Positions 36,112 through 44,757 of a stretch of 60,534 nucleotides of DNA are shown piece after piece (within the stretch, counting starts at the first letter, position 1; every line of letters begins with the position of its first letter). Location of the stretch: positions 1 through 60,534 of the forward strand of contig CAJCIT010000053.1 of assembly GCA_903970405.1 (NCBI GenBank), in the 5' to 3' direction. The notes below the pieces were generated by a model that saw only the letters and a program-made list of their open reading frames with translations, was not told the DNA's origin and searched no databases. The stretch comes from Acidobacteriaceae bacterium. GTDB lineage: Bacteria > Acidobacteriota > Terriglobia > Bryobacterales > Bryobacteraceae. Made by a program: the position numbers and the translations under genes.

Positions 36112-37050
36112 TCAGTGACTGTTACGTTCGGTAATCTGGCGGCCGTACTCGGAGGAGACTGAGAGCGTGTCGAAGAGGCTGTACGCGGCCAATGAGATGC
36201 GGCTGATGGTCTCTTCGGCAGCGCGTTCGTCGCGGTCATAAGTGGTCATCGCCACCATGACGAAGGGGCGGTTGGGAACGAAAATCACACCGGCGTCATT
36301 GCGGACACCGGCCAACCAGCCCGGTTTATTGGCAATCTTGACGTCTTCGGGGATCAGGCGTGTCAGATAACCGTATTTCGTTGTCGAGAGCAAAGTGAAG
36401 AAGTCCTTCGTCAGCTCCGGCCCAAAGAGCTTGCCCTGGTAAGCAGCCGCCAGGAGCATCGCGATCTGGCGGGGTGTGGCAATGTTTTCGCGGCCCTCCC
36501 GAGCCGCGTTTAAGTCCATCATCTTTCGCTGAAGCCGGGTTTCGCGCGCGCCTAAACTATCGAGCAGCCGATTCACCCGGGCGAACGTGACCCGATCGAT
36601 CAACACATTCGTCGCCGAGTTATCGCTGACGGCAACCACCATGCCGGCTAAGTCGCGATTAGTAAGCACAGTAACACTCGGCGTAAGATTCTCCATGATG
36701 GGGCTATCGACGACGATGTCCTCTTTTCGGACGGTATAAGTGTCAGTCAGTTTGGCGTTGCCGGGCTTACCTTGCAGAGCTTGCTCATGCTCGCGGTAGA
36801 GTTCGGCTAACAGAGCAAGTTTGATGGTGCTGGCGGTGGGAAAGACGTCGTCGGCATGGAGAGTCCAGTCGCGGCCGGTGTTCAGATCGACAATCGCCAC
36901 GCCCAGCACGCCATCCAGGTTCTTATCTTCGGCAACGATGGTCTGCGCCAACTTGTTCCAGAGGACATCCTCTTTACTGGCAGCAGTAGCGCCAGCCACC
37001 AAGCCGGTCAGAAGGACGGCAAGGGCGCAGAGTCGAGCCGAGTTTGCCAT
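36112..37050 (-). CDS. Exported serine hydrolase, class A beta-lactamase fold without Glu166
   Basis: Protein of 312 aa with a signal peptide (ALAVLLTGLVAGATAASK). Active-site motifs of the penicillin-recognising fold: Ser74-Thr-Ile-Lys77 (PTASTIKLAL), Ser142-Asp-Asn144 (VSDNSATN) and Lys242-Pro-Gly244 in place of Lys-Thr-Gly. The omega-loop motif ExELN appears as MMDLN (177-181), so the deacylating Glu166 is replaced by Met. It is therefore more likely a cell-wall-related serine hydrolase or acyl-binding protein than an efficient beta-lactamase. Start at 37050 because upstream in-frame codons cover a repeat. Confidence 0.85.
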   Translation of the reverse strand: MANSARLCALAVLLTGLVAGATAASKEDVLWNKLAQTIVAEDKNLDGVLGVAIVDLNTGRDWTLHADDVFPTASTIKLALLAELYREHEQALQGKPGNAKLTDTYTVRKEDIVVDSPIMENLTPSVTVLTNRDLAGMVVAVSDNSATNVLIDRVTFARVNRLLDSLGARETRLQRKMMDLNAAREGRENIATPRQIAMLLAAAYQGKLFGPELTKDFFTLLSTTKYGYLTRLIPEDVKIANKPGWLAGVRNDAGVIFVPNRPFVMVAMTTYDRDERAAEETISRISLAAYSLFDTLSVSSEYGRQITERNSH

Positions 37051-37102
37051 GATTCCGGGTCGTGAAAAGTCCTGGAGACAAGCGGACGCACGCACGCCGA
37101 CC

Positions 37103-37180
37103 GAGCCGCGACCGTCAGGGAGCGACCGCGGAAAGTAAGTCTCCCTGGGGCAACCGGTCGCTGCCTGACGGTCGCGGCTC
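37103..37180. repeat. Long inverted repeat, family 2, copy 1
   Basis: Left arm 37103-37128 (starts GAGCCGCGACCGTCAGGGAG) and right arm 37155-37180 match in 25 of 26 positions, with a 26-nt loop. It lies between the ABC permease gene and the serine hydrolase gene. Confidence 0.85.
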
Positions 37181-37225
37181 AGTTGGCGTGGCCTTCGGTC
37201 TGGCTCCATTTTTCCCCGTTCTCAC

Positions 37226-38860
37226 CTAGCTTAGGCCCATGGGATCCCCGCCCTTCGAAAGGGCGTCGATAATCTTTTCGCGATTGTTCTCGCCGCGGCT
37301 GACAACGGAATCGAACGAGACATAGTAAAAGATGGCGGCCGCCAGAAGATCGAAGCCGACAATGGCAAAGAAAACCCACTCTTCACCAGTCGCCCAGCGA
37401 GCCAAATACGCCAAACCGATAGGGATGAGCAGCACAACGTAGGAACCCAGCAGAATGAGCTGGGTCTTGCCGCCCGAGGCGCGCCTGAACGTCTGGTTGG
37501 GATCAGCGGCGCGGGGCGACATGACCGATGCGTAATTGCCCACGGTGATGAAGAACACCGCCGTGACCATTGAGACGAAGATGCCGCCAAGAACCGTGCT
37601 GGTGGAGAAGTGTACCGGCAAAAGCAGGGAGATGCAAATGACCACTGTGGATTGAATAAGAATGAAAATCGCGGCCACTAGGTTCTTTGCCCTCACAACC
37701 TGCGCGAAACGGACGGGAGTGATGTAGTAGAGCTGCGCGGCGCGCCGGTCAAAACCGAAGAAATTCCAGAGCAGGACCTCGCCCAGAATCAGCATGCCGT
37801 ACATATTGATGAAAGCGATGTAATTGCGGCCTAGAAAGGCAGCGCCGTTCTTGCCGAACGACATAGGAAAGAAGATGAGCACACTGAAGAAGGTAGCCAT
37901 TCCCATGACGACGCGGAAGCGGGGCGTGCGCAGCAGGGAGCGCAGCTCCTTTTCGATAAGCGCGGCGTAGGGGTCACGAAAGAAGCTGGCGGGGAAGGTA
38001 ACAAGCTTATTGAAGAGTCTGACGCCGAAGGTGCTGCCAGAGCCCGTTGACACGGCAGCCGTCTGACGTTTGCCGGACGAATCAGTGGACGTGGAGAGGT
38101 CCAGCGTCATCGTTCTCGCAAACTGCCGGACCGCGACGAAGTACATGGCCACCAGCCAGACGGCAACGGCCAACATCGCCCAGAGAACGCGCGAACCGGT
38201 AGCGAGTGAGCCAAACTCAAACCACGGTGTGGCCATCCCGCCGCCGGCGGCGAGAAAGTAGGGCTTCAACGTCTCGCCGAGCGCCGTGCGCATAAGTAAC
38301 TGCGGCAAGAGACTAATCAGCACGATAACGCCGACCATGACTTCCCGCAGCCTCTTCTTCCGGAAGAAACCGAGCATGACGTCGCGAATAATCAAGGCGA
38401 GAAAGAGATTGAAGGGGATGAACAGCAGCAGCGTGAGCGGCCAAAGGCTATGGACGGCGGGATGCATCAACAGCCCCGTGACCGCGCCTAACAGGACGAA
38501 AACGGCTTCCGGCGCAGTGGTAAGACGGAGCAACACTTCCACTGTGAACAGGGCCCGGGGCGGAATCGGGTAAACCAACAGCTTATTGAGTTCCAGCGAC
38601 CAGCCGCTGGTCATGGTCATGACGGGGAAGATCTGCCAGAAGAGAAGCAGCCCCAGCAGACCCACTGGCAAATACCGGTGCAGATCCGTAATCTGCACCG
38701 CGGGAAGAAGCTTGGCCACCAGGACGGCCAAAAACACAAACATCCCGTACCAAAGCGCCGCAAGGACGGCGATCAGCGCGGTACCGAAGCCGGTCCGCGG
38801 CAGATAATTGCGGATGGTGCGGTATTGGGCCCAGACGATGGCGCGAATCTGAGAGTTCAT
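37226..38860 (-). CDS. ABC-2-type exporter permease
   Basis: Membrane protein of 544 aa with about 12 transmembrane segments, for example ALIAVLAALWYGMFVFLAVL, and later VVMGMATFFSVLIFFPMSFG. It is laid out as two halves around a soluble loop rich in Ser/Thr (about residues 255-285). The size and the ATPase gene 4 bp upstream identify it as the membrane part of an ABC exporter. Start at 38860. Substrate not known; the TolC gene two genes upstream suggests export across the envelope. Confidence 0.85.
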   Translation of the reverse strand: MNSQIRAIVWAQYRTIRNYLPRTGFGTALIAVLAALWYGMFVFLAVLVAKLLPAVQITDLHRYLPVGLLGLLLFWQIFPVMTMTSGWSLELNKLLVYPIPPRALFTVEVLLRLTTAPEAVFVLLGAVTGLLMHPAVHSLWPLTLLLFIPFNLFLALIIRDVMLGFFRKKRLREVMVGVIVLISLLPQLLMRTALGETLKPYFLAAGGGMATPWFEFGSLATGSRVLWAMLAVAVWLVAMYFVAVRQFARTMTLDLSTSTDSSGKRQTAAVSTGSGSTFGVRLFNKLVTFPASFFRDPYAALIEKELRSLLRTPRFRVVMGMATFFSVLIFFPMSFGKNGAAFLGRNYIAFINMYGMLILGEVLLWNFFGFDRRAAQLYYITPVRFAQVVRAKNLVAAIFILIQSTVVICISLLLPVHFSTSTVLGGIFVSMVTAVFFITVGNYASVMSPRAADPNQTFRRASGGKTQLILLGSYVVLLIPIGLAYLARWATGEEWVFFAIVGFDLLAAAIFYYVSFDSVVSRGENNREKIIDALSKGGDPMGLS

Positions 38861-38864
38861 GGTC

Positions 38865-39701
38865 CTAGAGCCAATCGAGCTTTTCGGAAATTTGGCGGCC
38901 GCCCACCACATGGACGAAGATCTCTTCCAGCGAGCCTTCCGCTTCGGCCGCCTGAGTACGTAACTCCGCAAGGGTGCCCTGGACTACGATCCTTCCGCGA
39001 TTGATGATGGCCATCCGGTCGCACAGGCGCTCCACCACTTCGAGAACGTGAGACGTCAGGAAGATAGTGGCGCCGCGGCGGACCTGCTCCAGAAGGATGT
39101 CCTTCATCAGCCGCGCGCCCACTGCGTCAACGCCCTCAAAGGGCTCGTCCATCAGGAATAGCTTCGGACGGTGGATCAACGCGGCCGCCATGGCCACGCG
39201 CTTGCGCATTCCTTTCGAGTATTCCCCAATGAGTTTGCGATCGTGTTCATTCAGTTCAAAGAGAGCAAGCAGTTCGCCGGCGCGCTCAATGGCGATTTTG
39301 CGCGGCAACCCGTACATGCGGGCGACAAATTGCAGGTATTCGGCGCCGGTCAAATGATCGAAGAGCAGCGTGTCATCAGGCACCAGGCCGATCTCCTTCC
39401 GCACCTCGTAGGACTTCTCAGGCAGGGACAGACCGAGGACACGGATTTCACCGGACGTCGGCTGCGCCAACCCCATCAACATGCGGATAGTAGTAGTCTT
39501 GCCCGCGCCGTTCGGTCCCAGAAAACCGAAGAAACAGCCCTGCGGGACGGAGACAGTCAGGCCGTTGACGGCAAAGAAGCCGTCATACTCCTTCGTCAGG
39601 TCATGGATTTCAATTGCCGGGACGGCCTGGGACGGAGGTGGGCCGCTAGCCGAGGCGCCCTCGACCGAGGTGGTGGACGGGTCGAACAATTCGCTAGCCA
39701 T
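38865..39701 (-). CDS. ABC transporter ATPase
   Basis: Protein of 278 aa. Walker A GPNGAGKTTT (about residues 62-71), Q-loop replaced by IGLVPDD, signature YSKGMRKRVAMAAAL, Walker B KLFLMDEPFEGVD, and switch His in FLTSHVLEVVE. These are marks of ABC-2 (DrrA/CcmA-type) exporters. A Ser/Pro-rich 30-residue leader precedes the domain. It is 4 bp upstream of the permease gene and 72 bp downstream of the TolC gene. Confidence 0.93.
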   Translation of the reverse strand: MASELFDPSTTSVEGASASGPPPSQAVPAIEIHDLTKEYDGFFAVNGLTVSVPQGCFFGFLGPNGAGKTTTIRMLMGLAQPTSGEIRVLGLSLPEKSYEVRKEIGLVPDDTLLFDHLTGAEYLQFVARMYGLPRKIAIERAGELLALFELNEHDRKLIGEYSKGMRKRVAMAAALIHRPKLFLMDEPFEGVDAVGARLMKDILLEQVRRGATIFLTSHVLEVVERLCDRMAIINRGRIVVQGTLAELRTQAAEAEGSLEEIFVHVVGGRQISEKLDWL

Positions 39702-39773
39702 AGATTCTTGAGTATCGCCTATTGGAGGACGAAAATGGCAGGCGATCCGTTCGCGAAAACCGTCTCCAAGCAG

Positions 39774-41090
39774 CTAGGGCTGGCCTTGCTGGGCGCCGGA
39801 ACGCAGACTCGCCAGCAGCATTCCCGTGTCCTTCAGAAGCGCCAGACGTGCGCGCTCCAGGTTCGCCTCGGCGTTGTAAAGCAACAGCCAACGGTCGTTC
39901 TCGGCGACGCGCGCCTGTTCCACTCGGCTCATGGGCGCCCGGCCTTCGGCTAACTGGGCAATAAGAACGGAAAGATCCTCGCGGGCCAGGTCCAGTTGCA
40001 TGCGCGCCAGATCGCGCGCCGATTCAGCCTTCTTCCACTCCTGATAGCCGCGGCGCGCATTCACCGCAGTCCGATTGCGAGCGTCGTTCATCTGGAGGCG
40101 AAGCTTGGCGATATCGGTGCCCGCCTGATCAGCCAGACCGCGGGCGGCTGAGCCTACCAGGATAGGCAACGTGACGGAGATGCCGAACTGCGCGTTGTTG
40201 CTCTGAAACTTGGAGAAATATTGCTGATAGTTGTATTTCGCGAATAATGCGTACTGCGCCACCAGGTCCACCTGAGGCAGGCGTTGCGCTTTCTGAGCGC
40301 GGATTTCGAGCTCCTTCGAAAGCGCGGTGGATTGAAAGCGCTGGATGGTCCGATCGTTCTTGAGCGCCAGTTCGACAGCCTGATCTTCCGATTGCACGCT
40401 GACGGCCGGCCCCGCCGGCGACTCCACTGTTCGGACGCGATCCGCCGCCTGAAATCCCACCGCAACCGCCAGCAGCATTTGGGCATAGTCGAGGTCGGAC
40501 TTAGCGGCATCGAGGCGCTGGCGCATGCTGGCGAGATTCACTTTGGCGCGCTTCGACTCCACCGGCAGTTCGGAACCCTCCTGAACGCGGGCCTCCATTG
40601 TGTCCACGACACGCACCAGGCTAGGCTCCTGTTGCGAAAGCACATCCACCTGCTTCGCAAGTTCCAAGGCGTCCAGGTATCCGGTGGAGACACGATAGGC
40701 CACCTCCTCCGACTTGGCTTGGGCATCCACCAGCGAGCCGCGGGCATTCTCGCGGGACTGCGCCAACAGATAGTCGTCCGGGCGGTTATACAAGGCCATG
40801 GTGGTGCGCACCTGGAAGAGGCTGGGCGCGTTACCCTCAATGGAATTCGGATATCCGTAGGTGTACGCAAGGCCGCTGCCGGCTGTGACCTTGGGGACGA
40901 AGGGGTCGCGGGCCACTCGAATTCCCTGCTCGGCGCGCTGCGTATCGAGCCGGGCGATCAGGACGTCGGGACTTTGTTGGGCGGCGAGCTCGAGAGCTTG
41001 ACGCAGCGTCAGAGTATGGACTTCGGCTAGCGCCCCGGTTGCGCAGAGACACCAGAGGGGGCAGATGATAAATGCTTGGCGAAGATACAC
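39774..41090 (-). CDS. TolC-family outer-membrane efflux protein
   Basis: Protein of 438 aa from a GTG start; this start gives the signal peptide (LRQAFIICPLWCLCATGALA). TolC-like halves: HTLTLRQALELAAQQSPDVL near the N-terminus, helices such as YRVSTGYLDALELAKQVDVL, and the second-half equivalent ARLALLKDTGML. TolC proteins form outer-membrane/periplasm tunnels for exporters. Its place next to an ABC exporter suggests they work together. It is 26 bp downstream of lpxD. Confidence 0.9.
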   Translation of the reverse strand: MYLRQAFIICPLWCLCATGALAEVHTLTLRQALELAAQQSPDVLIARLDTQRAEQGIRVARDPFVPKVTAGSGLAYTYGYPNSIEGNAPSLFQVRTTMALYNRPDDYLLAQSRENARGSLVDAQAKSEEVAYRVSTGYLDALELAKQVDVLSQQEPSLVRVVDTMEARVQEGSELPVESKRAKVNLASMRQRLDAAKSDLDYAQMLLAVAVGFQAADRVRTVESPAGPAVSVQSEDQAVELALKNDRTIQRFQSTALSKELEIRAQKAQRLPQVDLVAQYALFAKYNYQQYFSKFQSNNAQFGISVTLPILVGSAARGLADQAGTDIAKLRLQMNDARNRTAVNARRGYQEWKKAESARDLARMQLDLAREDLSVLIAQLAEGRAPMSRVEQARVAENDRWLLLYNAEANLERARLALLKDTGMLLASLRSGAQQGQP

Positions 41091-41116
41091 GATTTCATCG
41101 TAACGAAGGGGCACGG

Positions 41117-42157
41117 CTAGCTGCCGGGCATCTTGCCTTCGAGAGCGGCGAGTCTGCGTTCCACCTCGCGGAGTTGGCTGAGCATCGCCGGCAGCTTCTT
41201 GAAGCCGGTGGCGGCGCGGATCCACTCATGCATCTCAAACGCGGGTGAACCGCCGACGGTTGTCCTGGCCCGCACGTCGTGGCCCACGCCGGCCTGCGCG
41301 TAGACCGTGGCGCCCTGGTGAATCGTGAGGTGTCCGGCCGATCCGCTTTGACCGGCCATGGTGACATCGTCTTCCAGAACCGTGCTGCCGGCAAGACCCG
41401 CTTGCGCGCAGATGATGTTATGGGCGCCGACAGTGCAGGCATGGCCGATCTGCACGAGCGAATCGATTTTTGCGCCCCTCCGGACACGCGTCTCACCCAG
41501 GGTGGCGCGGTCGACGGAGGTTAGCGTCTGGATTTCGACGTCGTCTTCGATGACGGTGATTCCGGATTGCGGGATTTTGAATTGCTCGCCGGTGTTGGCT
41601 TTCGCAAAACCGAAGCCGTCGCCGCCGATGACCACGCCGTTGTGAAGGGTAACGCGGTTTCCGATACGGCAATACTCGCGAACTGAGACGTGGGAGTGGG
41701 CGGTGAAAGCGTCGCCGATGACGCAGCCTTCATAGATCACGGCGTGCGGGTGAAGCACGGCATTATCGCCGATTTTCGTCTGGGGTCCAATAACGACATA
41801 GGCGCCGATAGAAGGATTGCTGCCCACGGTGGAGGTGGGATGGATGACGGCGGTTGGGTGTACGCCTTTGGTTGGGCGCGGCGGTTGATAAAAGAACTCA
41901 AGGGTGCGAGCGAAGTCATGGTACGGGTTGACGGAAACCAGCGTGGCTGCCTGCGTGTTTCGCAATGGTTCGGTGGCTAGAACGGCGGCGGCGCGGGTAG
42001 ACTTTGCTTTGGGCGCATACTTCATATTGGCGAGAAAGCTGATCTGCGCCGGCCCGGCTTTTTCCAGCGTCGAAACGCCAGTGATGGGAATCGACGGGTC
42101 GCCAATCAGCTCGCAGCCGAGCCGCCCGGCCAGCTCACCCAGCGTGAAGGAGGTCAT
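41117..42157 (-). CDS. lpxD: UDP-3-O-acylglucosamine N-acyltransferase LpxD
   Basis: Enzyme of 346 aa that adds the second N-linked acyl chain in lipid A synthesis. The N-terminal uridine-binding domain (FTLGELAGRLGCELIGDPSI) is followed by a left-handed beta-helix of hexapeptide repeats (VHPTAVIHPTSTVGSNPSIG, VVIGPQTKIGDNAVLHPHAV). The motif GGDGFGFA holds near the His-containing acyl site (GHACTVGAHNIICAQAGLAG), followed by a C-terminal coiled helix. Start at 42157. It supports a Gram-negative cell with LPS. Confidence 0.96.
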   Translation of the reverse strand: MTSFTLGELAGRLGCELIGDPSIPITGVSTLEKAGPAQISFLANMKYAPKAKSTRAAAVLATEPLRNTQAATLVSVNPYHDFARTLEFFYQPPRPTKGVHPTAVIHPTSTVGSNPSIGAYVVIGPQTKIGDNAVLHPHAVIYEGCVIGDAFTAHSHVSVREYCRIGNRVTLHNGVVIGGDGFGFAKANTGEQFKIPQSGITVIEDDVEIQTLTSVDRATLGETRVRRGAKIDSLVQIGHACTVGAHNIICAQAGLAGSTVLEDDVTMAGQSGSAGHLTIHQGATVYAQAGVGHDVRARTTVGGSPAFEMHEWIRAATGFKKLPAMLSQLREVERRLAALEGKMPGS

Positions 42158-42221
42158 ACTTTCATTCAAGCAGGTGGGGCAGGGCGCTAGGGACTGGTGC
42201 ATTGGAGCGTGGGATGGCGGC

Positions 42222-43085
42222 TCACACCTGCAGATTCTTCAAATACGGAACGCTGGCCCGCATCAGCGGCAGGTCCATTTCCACGAAGTAATTCTTGATG
42301 CCGCCGGTCTTGGCGGCGGTGAAGATCTCCTTCCAATCGATCGATCCCGTGCCAACGGCAACCTCTTTTTTCTCCTGCGGTGACCAATCCTGCACGTGCA
42401 TTGAGATGAATCGGCCCGGATACTTGCGGAAGTATTCGGCGGCGGAGTAGCCGTGACTGATCGTCGAAACCTGAAACTGAAACTTCACCAGCTTTGGATC
42501 CAGCAGTTCCAATAAGATGTCATAAGTCCGCTTACCGTCGATGGTGGTCAATTCGAAATCTTCGTTATGGAGACCCTGCTGGATGCCGGCCTGGGCCGAC
42601 TGTTCACCCATCTTGTTGTATTCATCGGCGGCGCGCTTCACATCGTCGAGGGTCGGCTTCATGGCGCCGTCAAGGCTCGGGACCATCATTTGCGTGAGAC
42701 CCAGCTCGTGGGCCCATTCGATACGTTCCGGCAGGTGCTTTCTGAGCTCGCCAATGCCGAAGTGCGAGCTTTGACATTGGACGCCGAGGCCGGAGAGGAG
42801 CGTCTTGAGCTCGGCCGGCTTGTACTTTCCGACGTCGGCAAAGCCGGAAGTAGCGTACCCCACTGGCGAGCACAGCTCAATGCTTTGAAACCCGGCGGCA
42901 GCGAGCTCCTTGATGGCGCCGGGAAAGTCGTGAGCAATCAACTTACGCACAGGCCATGTCTGGCAGCCGATAGGCAGGCCCAGCGGATTGGCGCGAAGGC
43001 CCGCGCCCGCCGCCGACAGCAACCCTACCAGGGCGGCGTCCGTGGCCGACTTCTTCAGAAACTGTCTTCTCGAAAGGGAGGACAT
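42222..43085 (-). CDS. Sugar phosphate isomerase/epimerase-like exported protein
   Basis: Protein of 287 aa with a TAT-like leader (SSLSRRQFLKKSATDAALVG). The xylose-isomerase-like TIM barrel shows LPIGCQTWPVRKLIAHDFPG, IKELAAAGFQSIELCSPVGY, GIQQGLHNEDFE and FISMHVQDWS, with acidic metal-ligand candidates. RRQFLKK is close to the twin-arginine pattern. Start at 43085. Substrate unknown. It is common in Acidobacteria as part of carbohydrate utilisation. Confidence 0.88.
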   Translation of the reverse strand: MSSLSRRQFLKKSATDAALVGLLSAAGAGLRANPLGLPIGCQTWPVRKLIAHDFPGAIKELAAAGFQSIELCSPVGYATSGFADVGKYKPAELKTLLSGLGVQCQSSHFGIGELRKHLPERIEWAHELGLTQMMVPSLDGAMKPTLDDVKRAADEYNKMGEQSAQAGIQQGLHNEDFELTTIDGKRTYDILLELLDPKLVKFQFQVSTISHGYSAAEYFRKYPGRFISMHVQDWSPQEKKEVAVGTGSIDWKEIFTAAKTGGIKNYFVEMDLPLMRASVPYLKNLQV

Positions 43086-43146
43086 GTCGATCTCCTTGTC
43101 AAAACGCCGCGAATCACACGGACTAGTGTAGTGCGTCCCAAGCGGG

Positions 43147-43893
43147 CTACTCAGCTTTGGCATGGAAGAATGCCGCGCCGGCGACGAACAAAATCGTGAC
43201 TCCGAAAGCCGTCAATACGCGGGTGCTCTTTCGCCGGCTGTGAACCGTGTGGTAGCCGAGGAACAGGAAGCTGCCGGCGATGAGACCCAGCACGCTGGTG
43301 GTCCAGAGGGGGCCGAAACGCAGCGTCCCGGCTTGATTAATGCGCGGCTCGATGAACGCGCCGAGCAAAGTGAAGCATTCAACGCCAATGGCGGCGATAG
43401 CGGCGCGCGCCGTGCTCGCCATGGATTTGCGAGTGATGATTCCGAGCGCGAGACCTTCGGGAATCTTATGCAGGGCCAGCCCGGCCACCAGCGCCCACGA
43501 GATGAGACCGCCGCTCGCCAGCAGGCGGACGCTCCAGCCATCGAGCAGGCTATGCAGAGCGGCGAAGATCAGCAGCGGGAGGGCGAAGCCGTGGAGGGGC
43601 GGCTTGTGGCAATCGTGCTCATGGTCATGATTGTGCGAGCACGCGGGGCAGATGGCGAAGACAAAGCGGTCGACCGCCCAGAGCGCGGCGACGCCGCCCG
43701 CCAACAGAAGCACCGCGAATAGCAAGCCCGAAGACTCAATCATCTCAGGGAAGACCCAAAACAGCGAGATGCCACAGAGCAGCCCTCCGCCGATGGCAAC
43801 CAGTTGCGGCGAGAGGGTTCGCGACCGGCCGAGAAAAAGACCGGCAACGATGCCGCTTACGGCGAGCAGGGTCAGCAGGAGGGCAAGGGGCAT
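43147..43893 (-). CDS. ZIP-family metal transporter
   Basis: Polytopic protein of 248 aa. It has about eight transmembrane segments (LALLLTLLAVSGIVAGLFLG first). Between the third and fourth lies a His-rich loop HNHDHEHDCHKP that should bind zinc or another divalent metal. The ZIP core HSLLDGWSV and LALHKIPEGLALGI matches the signature HKIPEG. Members import Zn2+ or Fe2+/Mn2+. It is 11 bp from the cupin gene on the same strand. Confidence 0.93.
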   Translation of the reverse strand: MPLALLLTLLAVSGIVAGLFLGRSRTLSPQLVAIGGGLLCGISLFWVFPEMIESSGLLFAVLLLAGGVAALWAVDRFVFAICPACSHNHDHEHDCHKPPLHGFALPLLIFAALHSLLDGWSVRLLASGGLISWALVAGLALHKIPEGLALGIITRKSMASTARAAIAAIGVECFTLLGAFIEPRINQAGTLRFGPLWTTSVLGLIAGSFLFLGYHTVHSRRKSTRVLTAFGVTILFVAGAAFFHAKAE

Positions 43894-43903
43894 TCGTCGC
43901 AGC

Positions 43904-44389
43904 TTACTGGTTTGTTACCTTCGCGACGAAGTAATCGAATTGCTTGCCAGGCTCAAGAAGGAGCTGGTGGGGCGTGTTAGCGGCGATATGAAGCACGTCA
44001 CCGGCGGATAGCTCCTGGCGTTTGCCGCCCTCAATCGACGTGCCCCGGATTTCGCCGGGGCTTTCCGTCTTTGGGTTCATTATCTTGCCGCCGGTAACGA
44101 CGGCCGCCTCCCCGTCGACCACGAAAAAAATGTCGGCTTCGTGAACGTGGAGTTCCACTGAGCCATTGCCCTCGCGGTGGGCCAGCATCGTGTAGTGGTT
44201 GCTGTAGCGCTCCAGCTTTCTTGAGGCGAACCTGGCGTGCTTCGAATCGGCGCCCAACTGCGCACCGATCGACTTAAGGTCGGCGGCGGAGTAGTACGTG
44301 ACGGCGGGTGTCGCCGGTACGCCCGGAGCAGGAGGAGTGGCGGAGGTAACAAGCGCGAAGGTGGCCAAGACGGCAAGAACATGCTTCAT
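43904..44389 (-). CDS. Exported cupin-domain protein
   Basis: Protein of 161 aa with a signal peptide (KHVLAVLATFALVTSATPPA). The cupin barrel shows REGNGSVELHVHEADIFFVV (His-x-His-x4-Glu-like first motif with HVHEAD) and LSAGDVLHIAANTPHQLLLE (second motif PHQ). It may bind a metal. Function unknown. Start at 44389 gives the signal; longer frames upstream are not supported. Linked by an 11-bp gap to the ZIP transporter gene, so a metal-related role is possible. Confidence 0.85.
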   Translation of the reverse strand: MKHVLAVLATFALVTSATPPAPGVPATPAVTYYSAADLKSIGAQLGADSKHARFASRKLERYSNHYTMLAHREGNGSVELHVHEADIFFVVDGEAAVVTGGKIMNPKTESPGEIRGTSIEGGKRQELSAGDVLHIAANTPHQLLLEPGKQFDYFVAKVTNQ

Positions 44390-44757
44390 GGGGGAGAGAG
44401 TATCAGACCGGGAATTGCGCTGCATTCGGGATGCGCTTAACTCCATTTGAATCAATGCGTTTTCCCCCAAAGGGGACAGACCCCAAAAGCAGGGAAACGC
44501 GCGCTGCACGCCTGGGAACGCCAATCTCCTGATTGGCGTTCCGCCAGCTACGCTGAAAAATCAAGCGGTATCCCCACCTGGGCCGTGTAAGTAGCCCCAC
44601 CACAGAACTGCGGTGCGTTCAGTTTGCGCATAACTCCCTTTGCATCAATGCTTTCCCGCCGATTGGGGACAGACCCCAAAAGTCGGAGGAGGATTCCATC
44701 TCATATGCCTGAAACTACCGGGGAACACTGAGGGTATCGGACGCCAGGGCAGTGCCC
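44390..44757. repeat. Intergenic direct repeat flanking a palindrome
   Basis: Two copies of an about 78-bp segment (44412-44489 and 44605-44682) share GGGGACAGACCCCAAAAG at their ends. Between them, at 44515-44525 and 44532-44542, lie the arms GGAACGCCAAT/ATTGGCGTTCC. No gene is present. Confidence 0.75.
44515..44542. repeat. Palindromic repeat family 1, copy C (perfect)
   Basis: GGAACGCCAAT, loop CTCCTG, ATTGGCGTTCC: an 11-bp perfect stem with a 6-nt loop. Confidence 0.85.
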
